Shown in pieces: positions 45,301 through 57,242 of a stretch of 64,000 nt of DNA. Source of the DNA: Paulownia fortunei (taxonomy: Eukaryota; Streptophyta; Magnoliopsida; Lamiales; Paulowniaceae); assembly GCA_019321725.1 (NCBI GenBank), contig CM033120.1, positions 2,294,001-2,358,000 of the forward strand. Direction: 5' to 3'. The notes beneath the pieces are model-generated. The model was not told the DNA's origin. It saw only the letters and a list, made by a program, of their open reading frames with translations, and did not search any database. The translations under genes were made by a program, and so were the position numbers. Position 1 is the first letter of the stretch. The number at the start of each line of letters is the position of its first letter.

Positions 45301-48300
45301 TCAATAGATTTCCCGCAATTAGCCTTTAACTCTATTCTATTTCTCCTTTTGTCTTTAACTAATTTTCTGATTGTCTACCTCTTGAAATAAAAAGCAAAAT
45401 TAACCTCTAGCCTTTCATTTTTCTTCTCTAGTACACTGCACAGACATTGAGTATGCTAGATGACCATCAGGTAGAAAAAGACAGAGGAAATGCAGCCTGC
45501 TATGGTGAGGTTAAATGCATCAATTTTAGTGTTGTTAAGCAACTATTTTCAACATATGTACGACATTTTCCAAGATATATATCTAGCCATGGATGAAATC
45601 CACCTGACAGAAAATGATAACTCAAGAAAGGTAAAGGGACGATTAATCTATCTTTACACGAAAATTGTCAAAATGAACTATAAATATACCAACTAAAAAC
45701 AAGGTGAAAAAGCTCAGAAGTAAGTTTCTTTAGACCTCAAAAAAAAAACCAAGGAGTAAGAGGTGGTTATGCAGTTCATTTTGAGCATGTAATAGGCAAA
45801 TTAATAGTCATGTTGCTACTTCTAAGTATACTGAAAACACAAAGTAAACTATATATGTGGTAGCTTACGTGTTCAAGATATGATCACCAGATTGTATCAC
45901 TGTTATGCTCACTAAATCTTTAACTGAGGGATAGATTTTGACTAAATCTTCATGAACAAAATCATGAAGTTCTGCAGCAAATTCTACACCAGTGGGGCCC
46001 CCTCCTACTATTACAAAATGGAGGTTAGTTTTTCGCTCTTCCTCAGTCAGCCCCGGCAGAACAGCTTTTTCAAAGCAATCTATTACAGTCCTACGGATCC
46101 TTTGAGCATCCTCTACTTCCTGCATGAAAACTGTTGCTTCTTAGTAAAGGATTATTAAGCACAAGCCAGTCTACTTTATTAACAGAAGCCTATTTCAGGT
46201 ACTTGGTAAATAAGGTTATTACCTTCAGGAAATGGCAGTGCTCCAAGACACCAGGAGTGTTAAATGTGTTTACTTGCGCTCCAATGGCTATAACTAAATA
46301 ATCGTATTCTAAAGAGAATTCGTTATTCCCGGCTAAATTTTCATCAATATTGGACCGGCAGAAAACCTTTTTTATGGTGGGGTCGACCTTGAGGCATTCT
46401 GCCTCCCAGAACTTAATTTCGCCATTCCTCTGTCAGGATATTGGTGAAAGAGAAATGGTGTGAACAAATTTTTTCAATTGATAAAGCATGATACTGAATG
46501 AAAATGTTCCAATGGTTTCTAATCAAAAAGCAAGTTTAAAATCCTCTAAGATCATGCCAAGCCTAGGGACAAATAGAATTTCTTGAAATGTATGCATGCG
46601 CTGATAAACCAAAGTGACAAGGAAATGAGCAGATAGATAGAATGGAGAGACATGCATAAACAACTCTTAATGTAAGAAGAGTTTACCTTTTTTATAATAT
46701 TCCGAATGGGCTCTACAATACTTCGAGCCTCAACTGTCCCACATGTGACACTCGGTAACAACGGGGTGAATGCAAAGTAATTCCTAGGTGAAACTACCTG
46801 AACATCGTAAGTTGAGATGTCCAGATCTTTCAGGAAGCTAGTACCAGCCCATCCTGTTCCAAGCACTAACACTCTTTTCTTCTTCGTCTCCTTTTGATCC
46901 GGTACAGCAACCCTTCTTTTCCCTTCTGCAGGCGAGTCTGCATATGCCATGAGGCCTCCACTACTGTAAACAGCCAGCGAGCAACACAAAATTTCCCATT
47001 TCAAAATGTGGTAAAAGATAACCACAGGATTAGATCAATACCAAGAATGTCTTGAAGAAATTCACATGATCACAGGATGGCTATCATTTGACCAATCACT
47101 GACTTAGTCCTCTATCAAGTAACCTCTTAAATGAGAAATCATAAAAACACCGTGTGCAAGGAAAAGTTTTGATAAGCAACGCGACAAGGCATGAGCCAGC
47201 CATCGTTGTTGCACTTTGGAGACTAAGTTCTTTGTTTACATATAACTTTTAACTATTAAATTGGCATCTTCTACTCCTTTCTTTGGCACTACTAGACCAA
47301 TTATTTCCCTCAGTTCTTATGGAAACACAAGTTGTATGATATGTCCTGCCATTATCCCCTGGAGATAGGGATGGGAGGAAAAACAAAGAAATGACATAAT
47401 ATATCCATGTTGTGTAAGACAATAACAAAAGTATATAATGTATTCGTACAAGTCGTTCGATCATATCAAAATTATCTTTAATTTGTCATATTATGCTAGT
47501 TAACAGCATATCATCACTGAAAACTCGAACCAAGTGGATATGGCATCAATCTTGGTAGACTCCCATGACTAAAATCTGGTTCTTGATATAACTCATAAAG
47601 TACTCTTGAGTAGTAAAATAAAGAAGGAAAATGGTACATAAACAAAATTGATTTTAATGTAACATCAAGATGATATCTACCATCCAAATAAAACAGCTTT
47701 GGTAAAAGCAATCTAGAGTAACAAATCCAATTGTTGGAGAACCATATTCATAGTCCCAAAACTAACCAACAAAGCATAGTCTTCCGATAAACCAAAAGAA
47801 CCCAACAATAATTCCACAGACCCCTTGTAAAAGAAGACAAAAGGAAAAAAGAAATATAAAAAAAAAGCAGGAAATTTCATGAACATGAGAATCAGACAAA
47901 CAAGAAATGCGAAGAAAATGAAGATGATCACACCCATTACAAAGCCAAAATCCAATCCATCCTAATAGAAATAACAAAAGTGGGTTCTTCAAGAAACACT
48001 AAAACAGGGAAAAAAGAAACAGAAAAGGAAGAAATTTCATGAACATGGGAATCAGACAAACAAGAAATGCGCAGAAAATGAAGATGATCACACCCATTAC
48101 AAAGCCAAAATCATCCTAATAGAAATAACAAAAGTGGGTTCTTCAAGAACCACTAAAACAGGGAAGAAAAGAAACATAAAAGGAAGAAATTTTATGAACA
48201 TGGGAATCAAACAAACAAGAAATGCTAAGCAAATGAAGATGATCATACCCATCACAAAGCCAAAATTCAATCCATCTTAACAGAAATAACAGAAATGGGG

Positions 48301-48505
48301 CTCTTCAAGAAACACTGCAGCTTATATTTCAACAGTGGAATTATAATAGGAATCCAAATCAGTATATAAAACCAAATGCAAGTCAAGAATGAAATGTTGT
48401 ATTAATGGGATCATCATAAATAAACCTGACAGAACAGAGAACCAAAAGCATGGTTGAAGTAGGGTGGCCATGGAGAATTTTGTTGAAATAAGAGAAAAAT
48501 CTCAT
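42348..48505 (-). CDS. NDB1: NDB1: external, calcium-binding NAD(P)H:ubiquinone oxidoreductase of mitochondria
   Basis: Type II alternative dehydrogenase: oxidises cytosolic NAD(P)H at the outer face of the inner mitochondrial membrane and passes electrons to ubiquinone without pumping protons. Ten exons (high to low): 48505-48426, 46963-46687, 46429-46223, 46119-45869, 45080-44861, 44684-44580, 44078-43815, 43725-43604, 42630-42511, 42435-42348. All introns are GT-AG and phases join to one frame of 577 residues, the usual length. First dinucleotide-fold motif GTGWAG at 62-67, second GGGPTG at 227-232, one EF-hand loop D391-E402 ([12 protein letters not shown]) typical of the NDB branch, C-terminus GRDSSRI. 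The end of the second nucleotide-binding strand carries Gln264 (ITVIQSGDH). In characterised plant enzymes an uncharged residue here goes with NADPH preference (NDB1) and glutamate with NADH (NDB2-4). The N-terminus ([14 protein letters not shown]) is basic with few acids, fitting mitochondrial import. I see no lesion. Confidence 0.95.
46964..48425 (-). other. NDB1: Intron 1 of NDB1
   Basis: 1462 bp, GT...AG, the longest intron of the gene. It follows the targeting-peptide exon and contains a three-copy tandem repeat. No independent gene. Confidence 0.9.
47868..48325. repeat. Three-copy tandem repeat in NDB1 intron 1
   Basis: GAACATGRGAATCARACAAA starts at 47881, 48041 and 48196, giving periods of 160 and 155 bp. 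Later blocks (AAATGAAGATGATCA, CCCAT(T/C)ACAAAGCCAAAAT, TCTTCAAGAA(A/C)CACT) keep the same order. Copies 1 and 2 are closer to each other than to copy 3. Each holds a short palindromic core (GTTCTTCAAGAA(C), CTCTTCAAGAA in copy 3). Confidence 0.92.
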
Positions 48506-48640
48506 CTTTCTTTGTTTCCCTTTCCTTCTTTTTTAAATTGCTGGAATTCTTGAAATTTCTGGGACAGAAAAACTTTTGGAGTTGAGTGAGCAACTGTCAA
48601 GGTCTATATAAAGAGTAGGTTGTTGCTCCTCTGTTTGATA
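48506..48640 (-). promoter_or_regulatory. NDB1: NDB1 core promoter and 5' leader
   Basis: The minus strand reads CTTTATATAGACC at about 48613-48601, a TATA-like box about 100 bp before the ATG (48505-48503), implying a leader of roughly 70 bases. The leader is CT-rich (the plus strand shows AGAAAAAC/GGGACAG). The transcription start is inferred. Confidence 0.5.
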
Positions 48641-49412
48641 GTTATTAACAGCCTTAAATGATGATGGTCAACGGGATATTTTCTCTTACTACAATCATCA
48701 AGGGTGGCAAGCCAGAATTTTGTAACAACAATTCTAAATTGATTTTTTAATAATACTTATAATTTAGTATGCATTGAAATTGGAAGAACTGATGTTAGGA
48801 TATTGCAGTTGGCCTAAAGTTATATTCTGTAGCCTTTTATAAAATGCTTATTACTGTATTTAAATAAATAATAAATAATTTAAACCGTCAATCAATACTG
48901 TTGTAATAATTTTAAGCGCCACGCGCAACGTGGTGCTTTTTCTGGTTAAGTCTACGGCGTTTGTCCTATTTTGCAGCGGACAACCAGATAACGAGATCCA
49001 AACGCCCTTGCAAAGTGCAGCACACTTTTTGGGAAGTGAAAAGATTGATAAGAAGTTTTCTACAACTCACAAATTTTGGATTCTTTAAAAATTTACACGT
49101 GTCTAGCATGTTTTCTTTTAATTACTTCATTAGGAAAAGAAATTACTATTTTTTTCTTCTCATTTTTGTAATTTTATTTTAAATGAATTTTAAACTAAAA
49201 TTGAAAAAAAAAAAAAATACTACACGTTGTTATATTATTGTTCTTCAAAATAATAGTTGAGAGTTAGTTTGCTATATCATAACTTTAAAAAAAGTGGACT
49301 TCTTTACTGTTTAACAAATAAAGATTTATTTTAGATCGTCTTACAAAATTAAGAGTGATAGATCTGAGATAAACAGAATGTTTCTATCAAACCAAAGTAT
49401 GTTTTCAATTTT
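48641..49412. other. Intergenic DNA upstream of NDB1
   Basis: AT-rich; a short GC block (CGCCACGCGCAACGTGG, 48917) stands out. The 73-codon frame at 48961-49182 has no recognisable features. No gene. Confidence 0.5.
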
Positions 49413-49791
49413 TAGGAATGCCGTGAGTCCGAACTTGAGGTGGATTATTAAGGTTATAAACGGGGTTGTGGCGGTTCTTGATTTTTAATTTTAAAATTCA
49501 CTCTACCTCATTTAATTTTTTATTTATTTTTAATTTATTATATATGTATTTTTGTGATATTACTTTTAAAAAATATATTTTTTAAAAAAATTAGTAGTTT
49601 TATTTTTTAAAAATATAGTAGTATTATTTTAAAAATATATTTTTTTAATATTTTTAAAATTTTAAATTGGGTCTAGTGAGTCCAACCTATGGATCCGAAT
49701 ATGGGTCTGAGTTCAGGTCCTTAAACATGTTGTGATGGCACGTCTTCAATTTTGACAAACTCGCCTCAAATTCATCTCATTGTCATGTCTA
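49413..49791. mobile_element. hAT-type MITE-3, 379 bp
   Basis: Ends TAGGAATGCCGTGAG and CTCATTGTCATGTCTA. Flanking 8-mers TCAATTTT and CCAATTTC agree at six of eight positions, both differences being C/T. Interior shares GTGGCGGTT, GATTTTTAATTTT and CTCATTTAATTT with MITE-2. More diverged than the other copies. Confidence 0.75.
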
Positions 49792-49895
49792 CCAATTTCT
49801 AGAGTGCTAATTAATTGGATTTGATTATTTTTAACTCTAATTGAAAAACAAAAAATTATTTAAATAATATTTGAAATAATTTAAATAATTTAGCA

Positions 49896-50099
49896 TGATA
49901 AGGGATAATTTTATCTTTATGTAAATTTTATCTCTAAGGTTTCCTAAGCTAAATAGTCCAACCATTGGAGGAGTCATTTGTTAGGTATAGTTAGAATGTC
50001 AAGGTCTAACATCCCACATAAATAGATCTTGGCTCCAGTAACAAGAATAGGCAATCTTAATTATTCAAATTGATAATAATCATCTACCAAAAAGACTAA
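49896..50099 (-). repeat. LTR-like direct repeat, left copy (truncated)
   Basis: Direct match with 56538-56791: TGATAAGGGATAA against TGATGAGGGATAAG at the left edge, then CCAACCATTGGAGGAGT against CCAACCACTGGGGGAGT, then AATAGGCAATCTTAATTATTCAA against GATAGGCAGTCTCAATTATTCAA, and the shared end CTACCAAAAAGACTAA. Likely the LTRs of one element whose interior holds the gag-like ORF at 53134-54735. Confidence 0.55.
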
Positions 50100-51223
50100 G
50101 AGCATGTTTGGAATCACTTTTCAAATGTACTTTTAGATATAAATGTCCAATTGAAAAAAAAAATAGGTGTTTGGTGGTTATATTGAATGGACTTTTAGGA
50201 TAAGTCACATCCTAAAAAGTCCATTCTAGAGAAGTAAGAATATGTGACTTCTCAAAACTCATTTCTTGCATTTTTATTTGGAGGTTACTAAAAAATTGGT
50301 ACTTTTCTATTTTATCCTCTCTTTCTATCTAAATTACCCATATTAACCTCACCCTAATACCTTTTTACATTGAAAGCTCTTTGGAACTACATTCATCCTT
50401 TTAAAATTTTACATAAGTATAAATCAAAAGTTTTTATTGTTCAACATCTTTTTTCTTTGTTTGTACATCTTTATTAGTTCAAGGATATCATCAATTAATT
50501 AAAATTGAGATGATCTTCAGTTTAATAAAATTGCAAACTCATTTTATTATATAGTTAAATTTGCAAACTCATTTTATTATACAATATGTATTTCATGCTC
50601 TATTTTTTTATGAGCGGTATTTTTTTTAATTTGATATTATTTGTGTTTTTGCTTATTTGATTTTTTTTTATAACATGTCATGTATTCTTTTCCAGTTAGA
50701 TTTCTCAAATTCATTTACTCTATTTTTAACAACAATATTTTATTTTTGAAAGAATGATATTAAAATAATTATTGATTTCAATTACTTAAAAATTGAAGCG
50801 GCAGTCTTGGAAGAGAAAATGAAACTATGAGTTAGTATTTTTTCCATTAATTTGATTTACGATTTTTCTTTGAACAGCTCCACAGAAAAATATAAAATTA
50901 ATAATTGACAAAAATATAACATTATAACTTATTAAAGTATTATTAAAAAAGTATGTAGCGATTTGAGAAATCATATGCCGCAGAATAAATTTTTAATATA
51001 AGCAGGGGTAATATTGTTAAATGCATATTAAAAATCCACTTTTCAACTAGTTTACCAAACATAGTTGCATGTGAAGAATGAACTTCTAGTTCTAAAGCAC
51101 TTTTCTGAAATGGGTTTCACCAAGCATATGTTAATGATGAAAAAGGACTTCTAAAAAGGGCACTTAATGAAAAGTCCATTTTTTAAATGGACTTTTATTG
51201 TAGAAGTACTCTCAAACATGCAC
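50100..51223. mobile_element. Tourist-like (PIF/Harbinger) MITE, 1124 bp
   Basis: Flanked by TAA on both sides (50097-50099, 51224-51226), the expected 3-bp target. Terminal inverted repeats GAGCATGTTTGG at one end and AGTGCATGTTTGAG (reverse complement) at the other. Subterminal AAAAGTCCATT/AATGGACTTTT blocks are repeated in inverted orientation. No transposase. Confidence 0.8.
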
Positions 51224-51226
51224 TAA

Positions 51227-52540
51227 GTGGTATCAAGGCCACATTGTTATAATTGTGAATTAAAAAAATGGAAAAATTGACATCTTTTGGCGGGATGTCA
51301 AATTAAATGGATCAAACTACTCCATTTGAAAATAGAGTGTGTTTGATCTTCTCTATTGTAAGGATCTTTATGTGCTCTTGCATAGTGATGTTGCCAAACT
51401 AAAAGAATAAGTGAAGATAAATAGAATATTCTCCACAAAAAGATAGTTGGGCATATTCGATGCTTTTTTCAGCATAATATCTTGCATCATTTTGCAAATG
51501 ATGAAAATGATAATATTCTGTGGAAAAAAATAGAGGCCATATTTGAAAAGGTCCTCTAAATTGGAGAGACAAATCCAAAGGGAAGTCCAAGCCTAATAAG
51601 GATTTCAAATGTCATTATTGTGATGGTTTAAACCACTATGAGAGATTGCAGAAAGAAGAAAAGAGATGAACGGAAAGAAAATAATGAGAACAAAAAAAAT
51701 GACAAAGATACTACCGTTGTTCCAACTACTTCATCATTTGTAATGATGCTTGGAACTTTTGACTATGAAAAAACTCCTCCTTGAGGTAACAAATATGCTC
51801 CTACAAACCTATGTTGATTGTTTGGTTGGAAAACAACACAGAGTTGCATTTAAGAGTTTTTCTTCATATAGAAAATCTCATCCTTTAAATTTGGTGAATA
51901 CTGATTTGTGTTACATGAAAGATAGAACTCCTGATCGTACTTTGTATTTTGCTATTTTTATTGATAATTTCTCTAGAAAAGTTTGGTATTTTGCTTTGAA
52001 ATTTAAAAATCAAACTCTAGGGATTTTTAAATATTTTCAATAGTATCATGTTTGATAAGAGCATCCCAAAAACTTCTCAACATAATGGTGTGACTATTGT
52101 ACATTTGATATCGTTAACATAAATAATGGTGTGACTATTGAACAAATATGTCAAAAGAAATTTTGTTAAATCAAATTTAGGGATACAATTCAATCTTTTT
52201 TTGTACTTTTTCAATCAGAGTATATTTTCCTTATTCTTGACACCCTTTTCATTTATCGATGGCTTGAAAAATGTATCTCAGTTAGATCTCTCTTAATTGA
52301 TTTCTTATCAAGCAAAAAGAGTTGTGCAGTCATCTCATAGGCTTGGAGAGCTTTTATACGGTTCAGTGATTTCCCAATTTGTGTATGCATTAACTCTTAT
52401 GACAACTTTATATATAGATATTTTGAGATATTAGAGTCATCTTTATTCTTACGACTATATGGATATTACTAAAGCAGCATTATCTCTGTTTTATTTTGAT
52501 TTTATATAAATCATATTCCACGTGATACATTTTGATTGGT
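51227..52540 (+). pseudogene. Copia-4 remnant (leader, gag, zinc knuckle, integrase)
   Basis: Begins with a primer-binding-like TGGTATCAAGGCC (51228). A decayed gag start follows at 51271, then a damaged zinc knuckle (CHYCDGLNHYERLQK near 51619, last cysteine lost). Integrase is represented by 51750-52043 (CLVGKQHRVAF, LVNTDLCYMK, FAIFIDNFSRKVWYF). Many stops. Similarity fades past about 52450. Confidence 0.7.
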
Positions 52541-53133
52541 CTTTATTCTTATCATACTGCAATGAATTATTTGATTTACTGTAACACCTCATCTTCTTAA
52601 TGAGTTATACTTGAAACATTTTGACCAAATTAGCTAACCCAAAATCCCCCCACCCAACCCCTTTTTTTTATATTGGATTGACCCATTTAACTTTGATTCT
52701 GACTTAATTTAATAACCGAAAATAAAAATATCCATTTGTGCCAACATGTATTATATATCTTATAGGGACCATAATATGTACCTACATAAAATGCCACTTA
52801 GATTCTCATAAGATTTTGAGTTTTTTAATCATATGGAAGATGACCTTCGTGAGTCGAAGTTGTTGATGAGAGGTCTCATTGACAAAGAAGAGTAGTTAGG
52901 TAATGTGCCCAACAAGAAAAAAAGAATCAGTTATGCCCAGAGTTCCAAAGCTTTTAACAAAGACAGTGGAGACGAACCGTAGAACTATAGACCCCAGATC
53001 ATCAGTTGGACCACTCGAGATGGGCTCTGAAAAAGAAGAAATTAGATGACCAACATCGAATGAAGGATCAACTGTAAGAACATCTACTTATAAATTACAA
53101 AACCATCTAACCAATGGTCTAAGAGCACATCTT
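52541..53133. other. Sequence between Copia-4 and the gag-like ORF
   Basis: No gene recognised. CCCCCCCACCCAACCCC (52647) is a local C-rich patch. Probably interior of the LTR-flanked element. Confidence 0.4.
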
Positions 53134-54735
53134 TCATAGCCTCCTTGGTCTTCTCTGCTTCGTCAGCTCTCTTGTTGGTCTTACCAACTTGCTGACGGGT
53201 TTCTTAATTCTTAGCTCTAATGAAGCAAGGCTTTCCTTCAGATTGGCAACCTCTTCCTTCAAGTAGTCTGCTTCTATTGTCTTTGCATCCGGTGTTATCT
53301 CATTCTGAAACTTTTGTGTGGTCTTCTTCTTTAACTCCAACATAAGCTCCTTCCATGGTTAATCTTAAGAGCCATACCATGGTGGGCAAGAAAAAGCAAA
53401 AATAATAAGAGTTATATCAGTATAGTACTCAACACAAAAAGAAAAGGTTGAATAAATGAATACATTGGCTAAGAGGTCATAGCCATCATAAGATAATGCT
53501 TCAGAAGTAACATCCACAACATTAGTCCTATTAGTAGGGGGCCAAAGGTTCGACATCACCTCCACTGCGGTATCTCGATTGAATAGAGAATCACCATCAT
53601 TGACATTCCACTCAGGGAAAAACTTGTTGGCTTTATTAGTGGCCATGCTCCCAAATGCAAGATCCCCAATGTCGGGTAGAAGAGCACCAAAGTCTCTAGC
53701 GCCAATGAAAGGGTTTGAACTCTCTTCTTCCTCCATGCCAAGCTCAGTAGGGGAAGTACGAGGCCTAGGCAAAAGTTTGGATCTCTCAGAATGAGAAAGT
53801 AGTAATCTTTTAAATGGTGGACCACACGGTTGGGCTAATTTGCTGGAGTCTTTAGATGCTTGTCTCTGGGCAGCTCGAACCAAGATCTTAGCCCTATCAA
53901 TCTTCATCGCCTTGCCAACCTCCATGTCTGCATAAAAAAGGATAGAGATATCCGCTCAATGGTAATAATATATGTAAATGTCAAATATAGGAAGAAGAGT
54001 ATAAATGGCATAATAAGGTCTACGGCTATTGACGAGTGAGAATGACTCAATCTTGTTGTATCAAGTTATCATCAGTAATAAGCTCATGCTAAGCTTAAGT
54101 GTCGAAGGAATTGAATCATTATAATTCCACTTAGAGGGAAAACCCCAAGGACCCTCTTAGAAAACATAGAAAAATCTTGACCTCCAACCCTTGGTTTTGT
54201 TGTAAGCATAAACAAAAGGCTTAGTCTTACTCCTAAAGACAAAGCACCACAAGCCCTTGGCTCCAGGGTGTTGTTGGATTCCATAGATAGAAGCAAAGAT
54301 AATAGCATTTACAAAGATTGGCACTGAGGCTACTAAGGTTATGAATCCTATGATGATCCTCCAAGCATTAAGGGTGAGCTAAACCGGGCAAAAATTATAA
54401 AATTTGAGTATCTCTATGATGGTGGGGTGTAAAGGAAACCTTAGACCAGAGTGAAACATATCCTTGTACAAACAAAGCCATCCTGGTGGCAATATACTCA
54501 GACCGCTCTCTTCGGTCCTTGAAATGTAATGATCCCAATGTCTGGGAAAATAAGACATTATTTTAAACCCCTCTACTTCATCCTCGGTAAGAATTAAAAT
54601 TTTATCCTCAGGATGAATAACCTTAGACCTAGCTCTATGCAATGTTTCTCGAGTACAACCTATATTTCTTTGGTGAGAACTATAAAGATTAGCTAAGGGA
54701 GTATCTGAAGGCTCATCCGAACTCTCATATGACAT
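53134..54735 (-). pseudogene. Gag-like protein of a gag-only LTR element (putative plant transposon protein)
   Basis: The minus-strand ORF starts at 54735 (MSYESSDEPSDTPLANL) and includes GLRFPLHPTIIEILKFYNFCPVQ, the signature of the plant 'putative gypsy-type transposon' family (Pfam Transposase_28). It then passes in other frames through NAWRIIIGF, KGWRSRFFYV and GPWGFPL (54084-54380). A charged middle region (53365-53925) and a coiled-coil-like tail (53134-53343; EEVANLKESLASLELRIKK) follow. At least two frame breaks. Proteins of this family usually occur alone in large elements without pol; no RT or integrase is linked to it here. Family membership is from motif memory. Confidence 0.65.
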
Positions 54736-56537
54736 GGTAAGAATTTATAGGAGAATTATAGGGCTCACACTTCACTACTTGGATGAAATTGGTTCAGATT
54801 TGTGCTTCGTGCCAAGGAATCAAAGCCTTCAACTTCAAAGTGAAATAAGTTCCAAGTGGGCAAAATTTTCTCTAACCAAGGAATATTTTAAAGAAAACTA
54901 AGTGAAGAAATATATGCTTTGGAAACAATGGACATTCCTCTGATATTGAGAGGTGGACATTCCTTTAATATTGAGAGGTGCTAAGGAATTCATTATTTTC
55001 TCTTCTTGAGAGGAAATAAGTTTATCACCAAGTGCTATAAGGAAGACCTTAGCTCTAAGGTGCAAATGGTGGTTCAAAGCTAAGAAAAGATTGTGGAAGC
55101 TCTACTTACCTTTTCTAAAGATCCTTTGTTAATCAAGGACAAGAAGCCAAAGAAGCTTGGAAATATTCTTAAATTTCTTCCTAATTCAAGTCTTGCAACA
55201 ATTAAAATTGAAGAAAGAGATGTGCAGCCTATTTTTGATTTAGTAGAGAAGACCTTGGTTAAGGGCTTATTCTTCTCAAGTGACTACACAAGAGATAGAA
55301 AGATCTTTCATTGCCAGGGGTGATGCTTTAAATTACAAAAGCATCTATTAAATGGAAATTATCAAAGATACTAAAGTTAGGCCTTGACAAAATAATTTAG
55401 TGATGGATATTGCTAGGACTCACATGCAATTATTAGGCAAAAGAAAATTTCAACATGTTTCAGCAAAAGCTTGGCTAGCTATCCTCAAGCTAAGGTGTTG
55501 GCATTTCACTACTAGACAAATCAAATCCTTGGCAATGTCCTATGCTCCCGTTTTAGTCTTCAAAGTATTCATTAAAGCATGACAGGGAATTCAAGAACTT
55601 GCTAAGGAGGCCAAGGATTGTCAGACTAAGGAATGAATGGTAATTTGCACTTTTCTAAGGATTAACTCTTGACTAAGGACAAAGCCAGGCCATGGCCATG
55701 TTGAAATGCTCATATTCAAAGGACTAGTAAGGTTTATGCCAAGGACTATGTCACACTATTAAAATAGGAAAAAAGAGTTGTACCTTGCCAAGGACTATAT
55801 AGATATCAAAGGAAAAGTGTCATTTGTTAATTTCTTATTTTGGTTAACCTTAGTTGGTGAGACCTTGGCTCAAGATTGAGTTTCTACAAGACTACTCTTG
55901 GCAAAAATAAGGCACTGGGAGGTGGAAATTTAGATCTTGACACTAAGGTCAATTAAGTACAAATATTGATTCCAAAGGAAACTAAAGACTAATATTTGTT
56001 GACACTTGCTAAATCACTTATAATGCAAATGATGTGGAGACCCCGACAATAATGCTTGGCTATCAAGACTTGTACCAAAGATTTTAGAGCTAAGGTGTTA
56101 GTGATATTCACGAGCTACTCCCCTAGTCATATATGAGAAATAATATTCTGAGAAGTGAAAAATAGACCTTGGTGAATTAAGTAATGCTAAGGACAAAGAA
56201 AAAATGAAGACGTACTTTGAACTCAAACTGCTAAGGATTTTCACTTTCACCAAGAACTGAGGAGTAGAGCTTTGATGCTACTTCAGCCAAGGACTACACC
56301 TAAAAGTGGTAATTTTCCTTCCACATTTTTACCTCTCTCTATGACTTTCAAATATAAAATAAGAGTGAAATGAAAGCATTTACCATGGAGATCAATTTAT
56401 AAGGGGTTGAAATGTAACTAGAGGATAAAAGCTCCATAGTGCAATACAAAATATGTGCTAAAATAATAATTCCTTCACATGTATCTCTGAATACTTCTTA
56501 AGCAGCTATTGCTTTCGCGCCCAAGAAGTAGGGGCAA
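54736..56537 (-). other. Leader or spacer rich in CCAAGGA/CTAAGGA motifs
   Basis: No protein seen. The heptamers CCAAGGA and CTAAGGA and their complements occur again and again, irregularly spaced, from about 54815 to 56275 (for example 55601, 55646, 55658, 55753, 55792, 56190, 56230, 56257, 56289). GGACATTCCT(C/T)TGATATTGAGAGGTG is duplicated at 54948-54985. A TAGGGGCAAG run ends directly at the LTR-like repeat. Confidence 0.5.
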
Positions 56538-56840
56538 GTGATGAGGGATAAGTTGGCATCACCAGAATCCGACATGTGTACTACAAAGATAACAAATCAG
56601 TATGATGAACTGTTAAGGTCTCCTAATCAAACTGAGTTAAAGAGCCCAACCACTGGGGGAGTTCTTTATCAGATAGAGGTAGGATGTCAATGTCTAAAGT
56701 CCTAGATAAATATATTATAACTCCAAGTAACAAAGATAGGCAGTCTCAATTATTCAATTGATAAAAATCCTCTACCAAAAAGACTAACTTAAGAATTGGA
56801 GTATCTACCCGTAGGGACGACCCCAGGGCTCTGTTTTGCA
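56538..56840 (-). repeat. LTR-like direct repeat, right copy
   Basis: Partner of 49896-50099. On the minus strand its start would include GGGTAGATACTCCAATTCTT and AAGTTAGT, resembling the LTR starts of large gypsy-related plant elements, and its end CCCTCATCA. That orientation agrees with the minus-strand gag-like ORF. Right edge approximate. Confidence 0.5.
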
Positions 56841-57242
56841 GGTGCACGCTAACGTCTTGTAAGTCCTCAGATTGATCCTTAGATTTTCATACATCATCAT
56901 ACCAAGTACTAGTATTTTAAAGTTTCATGTTATAAGATTAACTACAGACACAATAATTAGCGAAGTATTTAAAAGTTGGATGATTGCATATGTAGCAAAT
57001 GCAAGTTTTATTTTAGGACAAAGAAATTACATATAATTATACATAAGTGAGAGTGATTTATTCTTCACATATTTTTTCACTTAAAATTAAACAATATTGG
57101 ACACTTGTGTTTTTGTCATAGAGTGTCGGCATTAGTTAAGACAGCTGATAATGCCAGAGGAAAATCCATTCTACCACAGCAAAATCTCATGGAATCTCTT
57201 TTTTGCCCTCCATAGTAAAAGCATCAAATAACACAATTTAAT
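56841..57242. other. Intergenic DNA
   Basis: No gene or repeat recognised; AT-rich. Confidence 0.45.

Noticed and set aside
47920..48330. Heat-shock elements in the NDB1 intron repeat
   Set aside because: TTCTTCAAGAA has a suggestive shape but the spacing does not give three clean nGAAn modules; mentioned only as a palindromic core.
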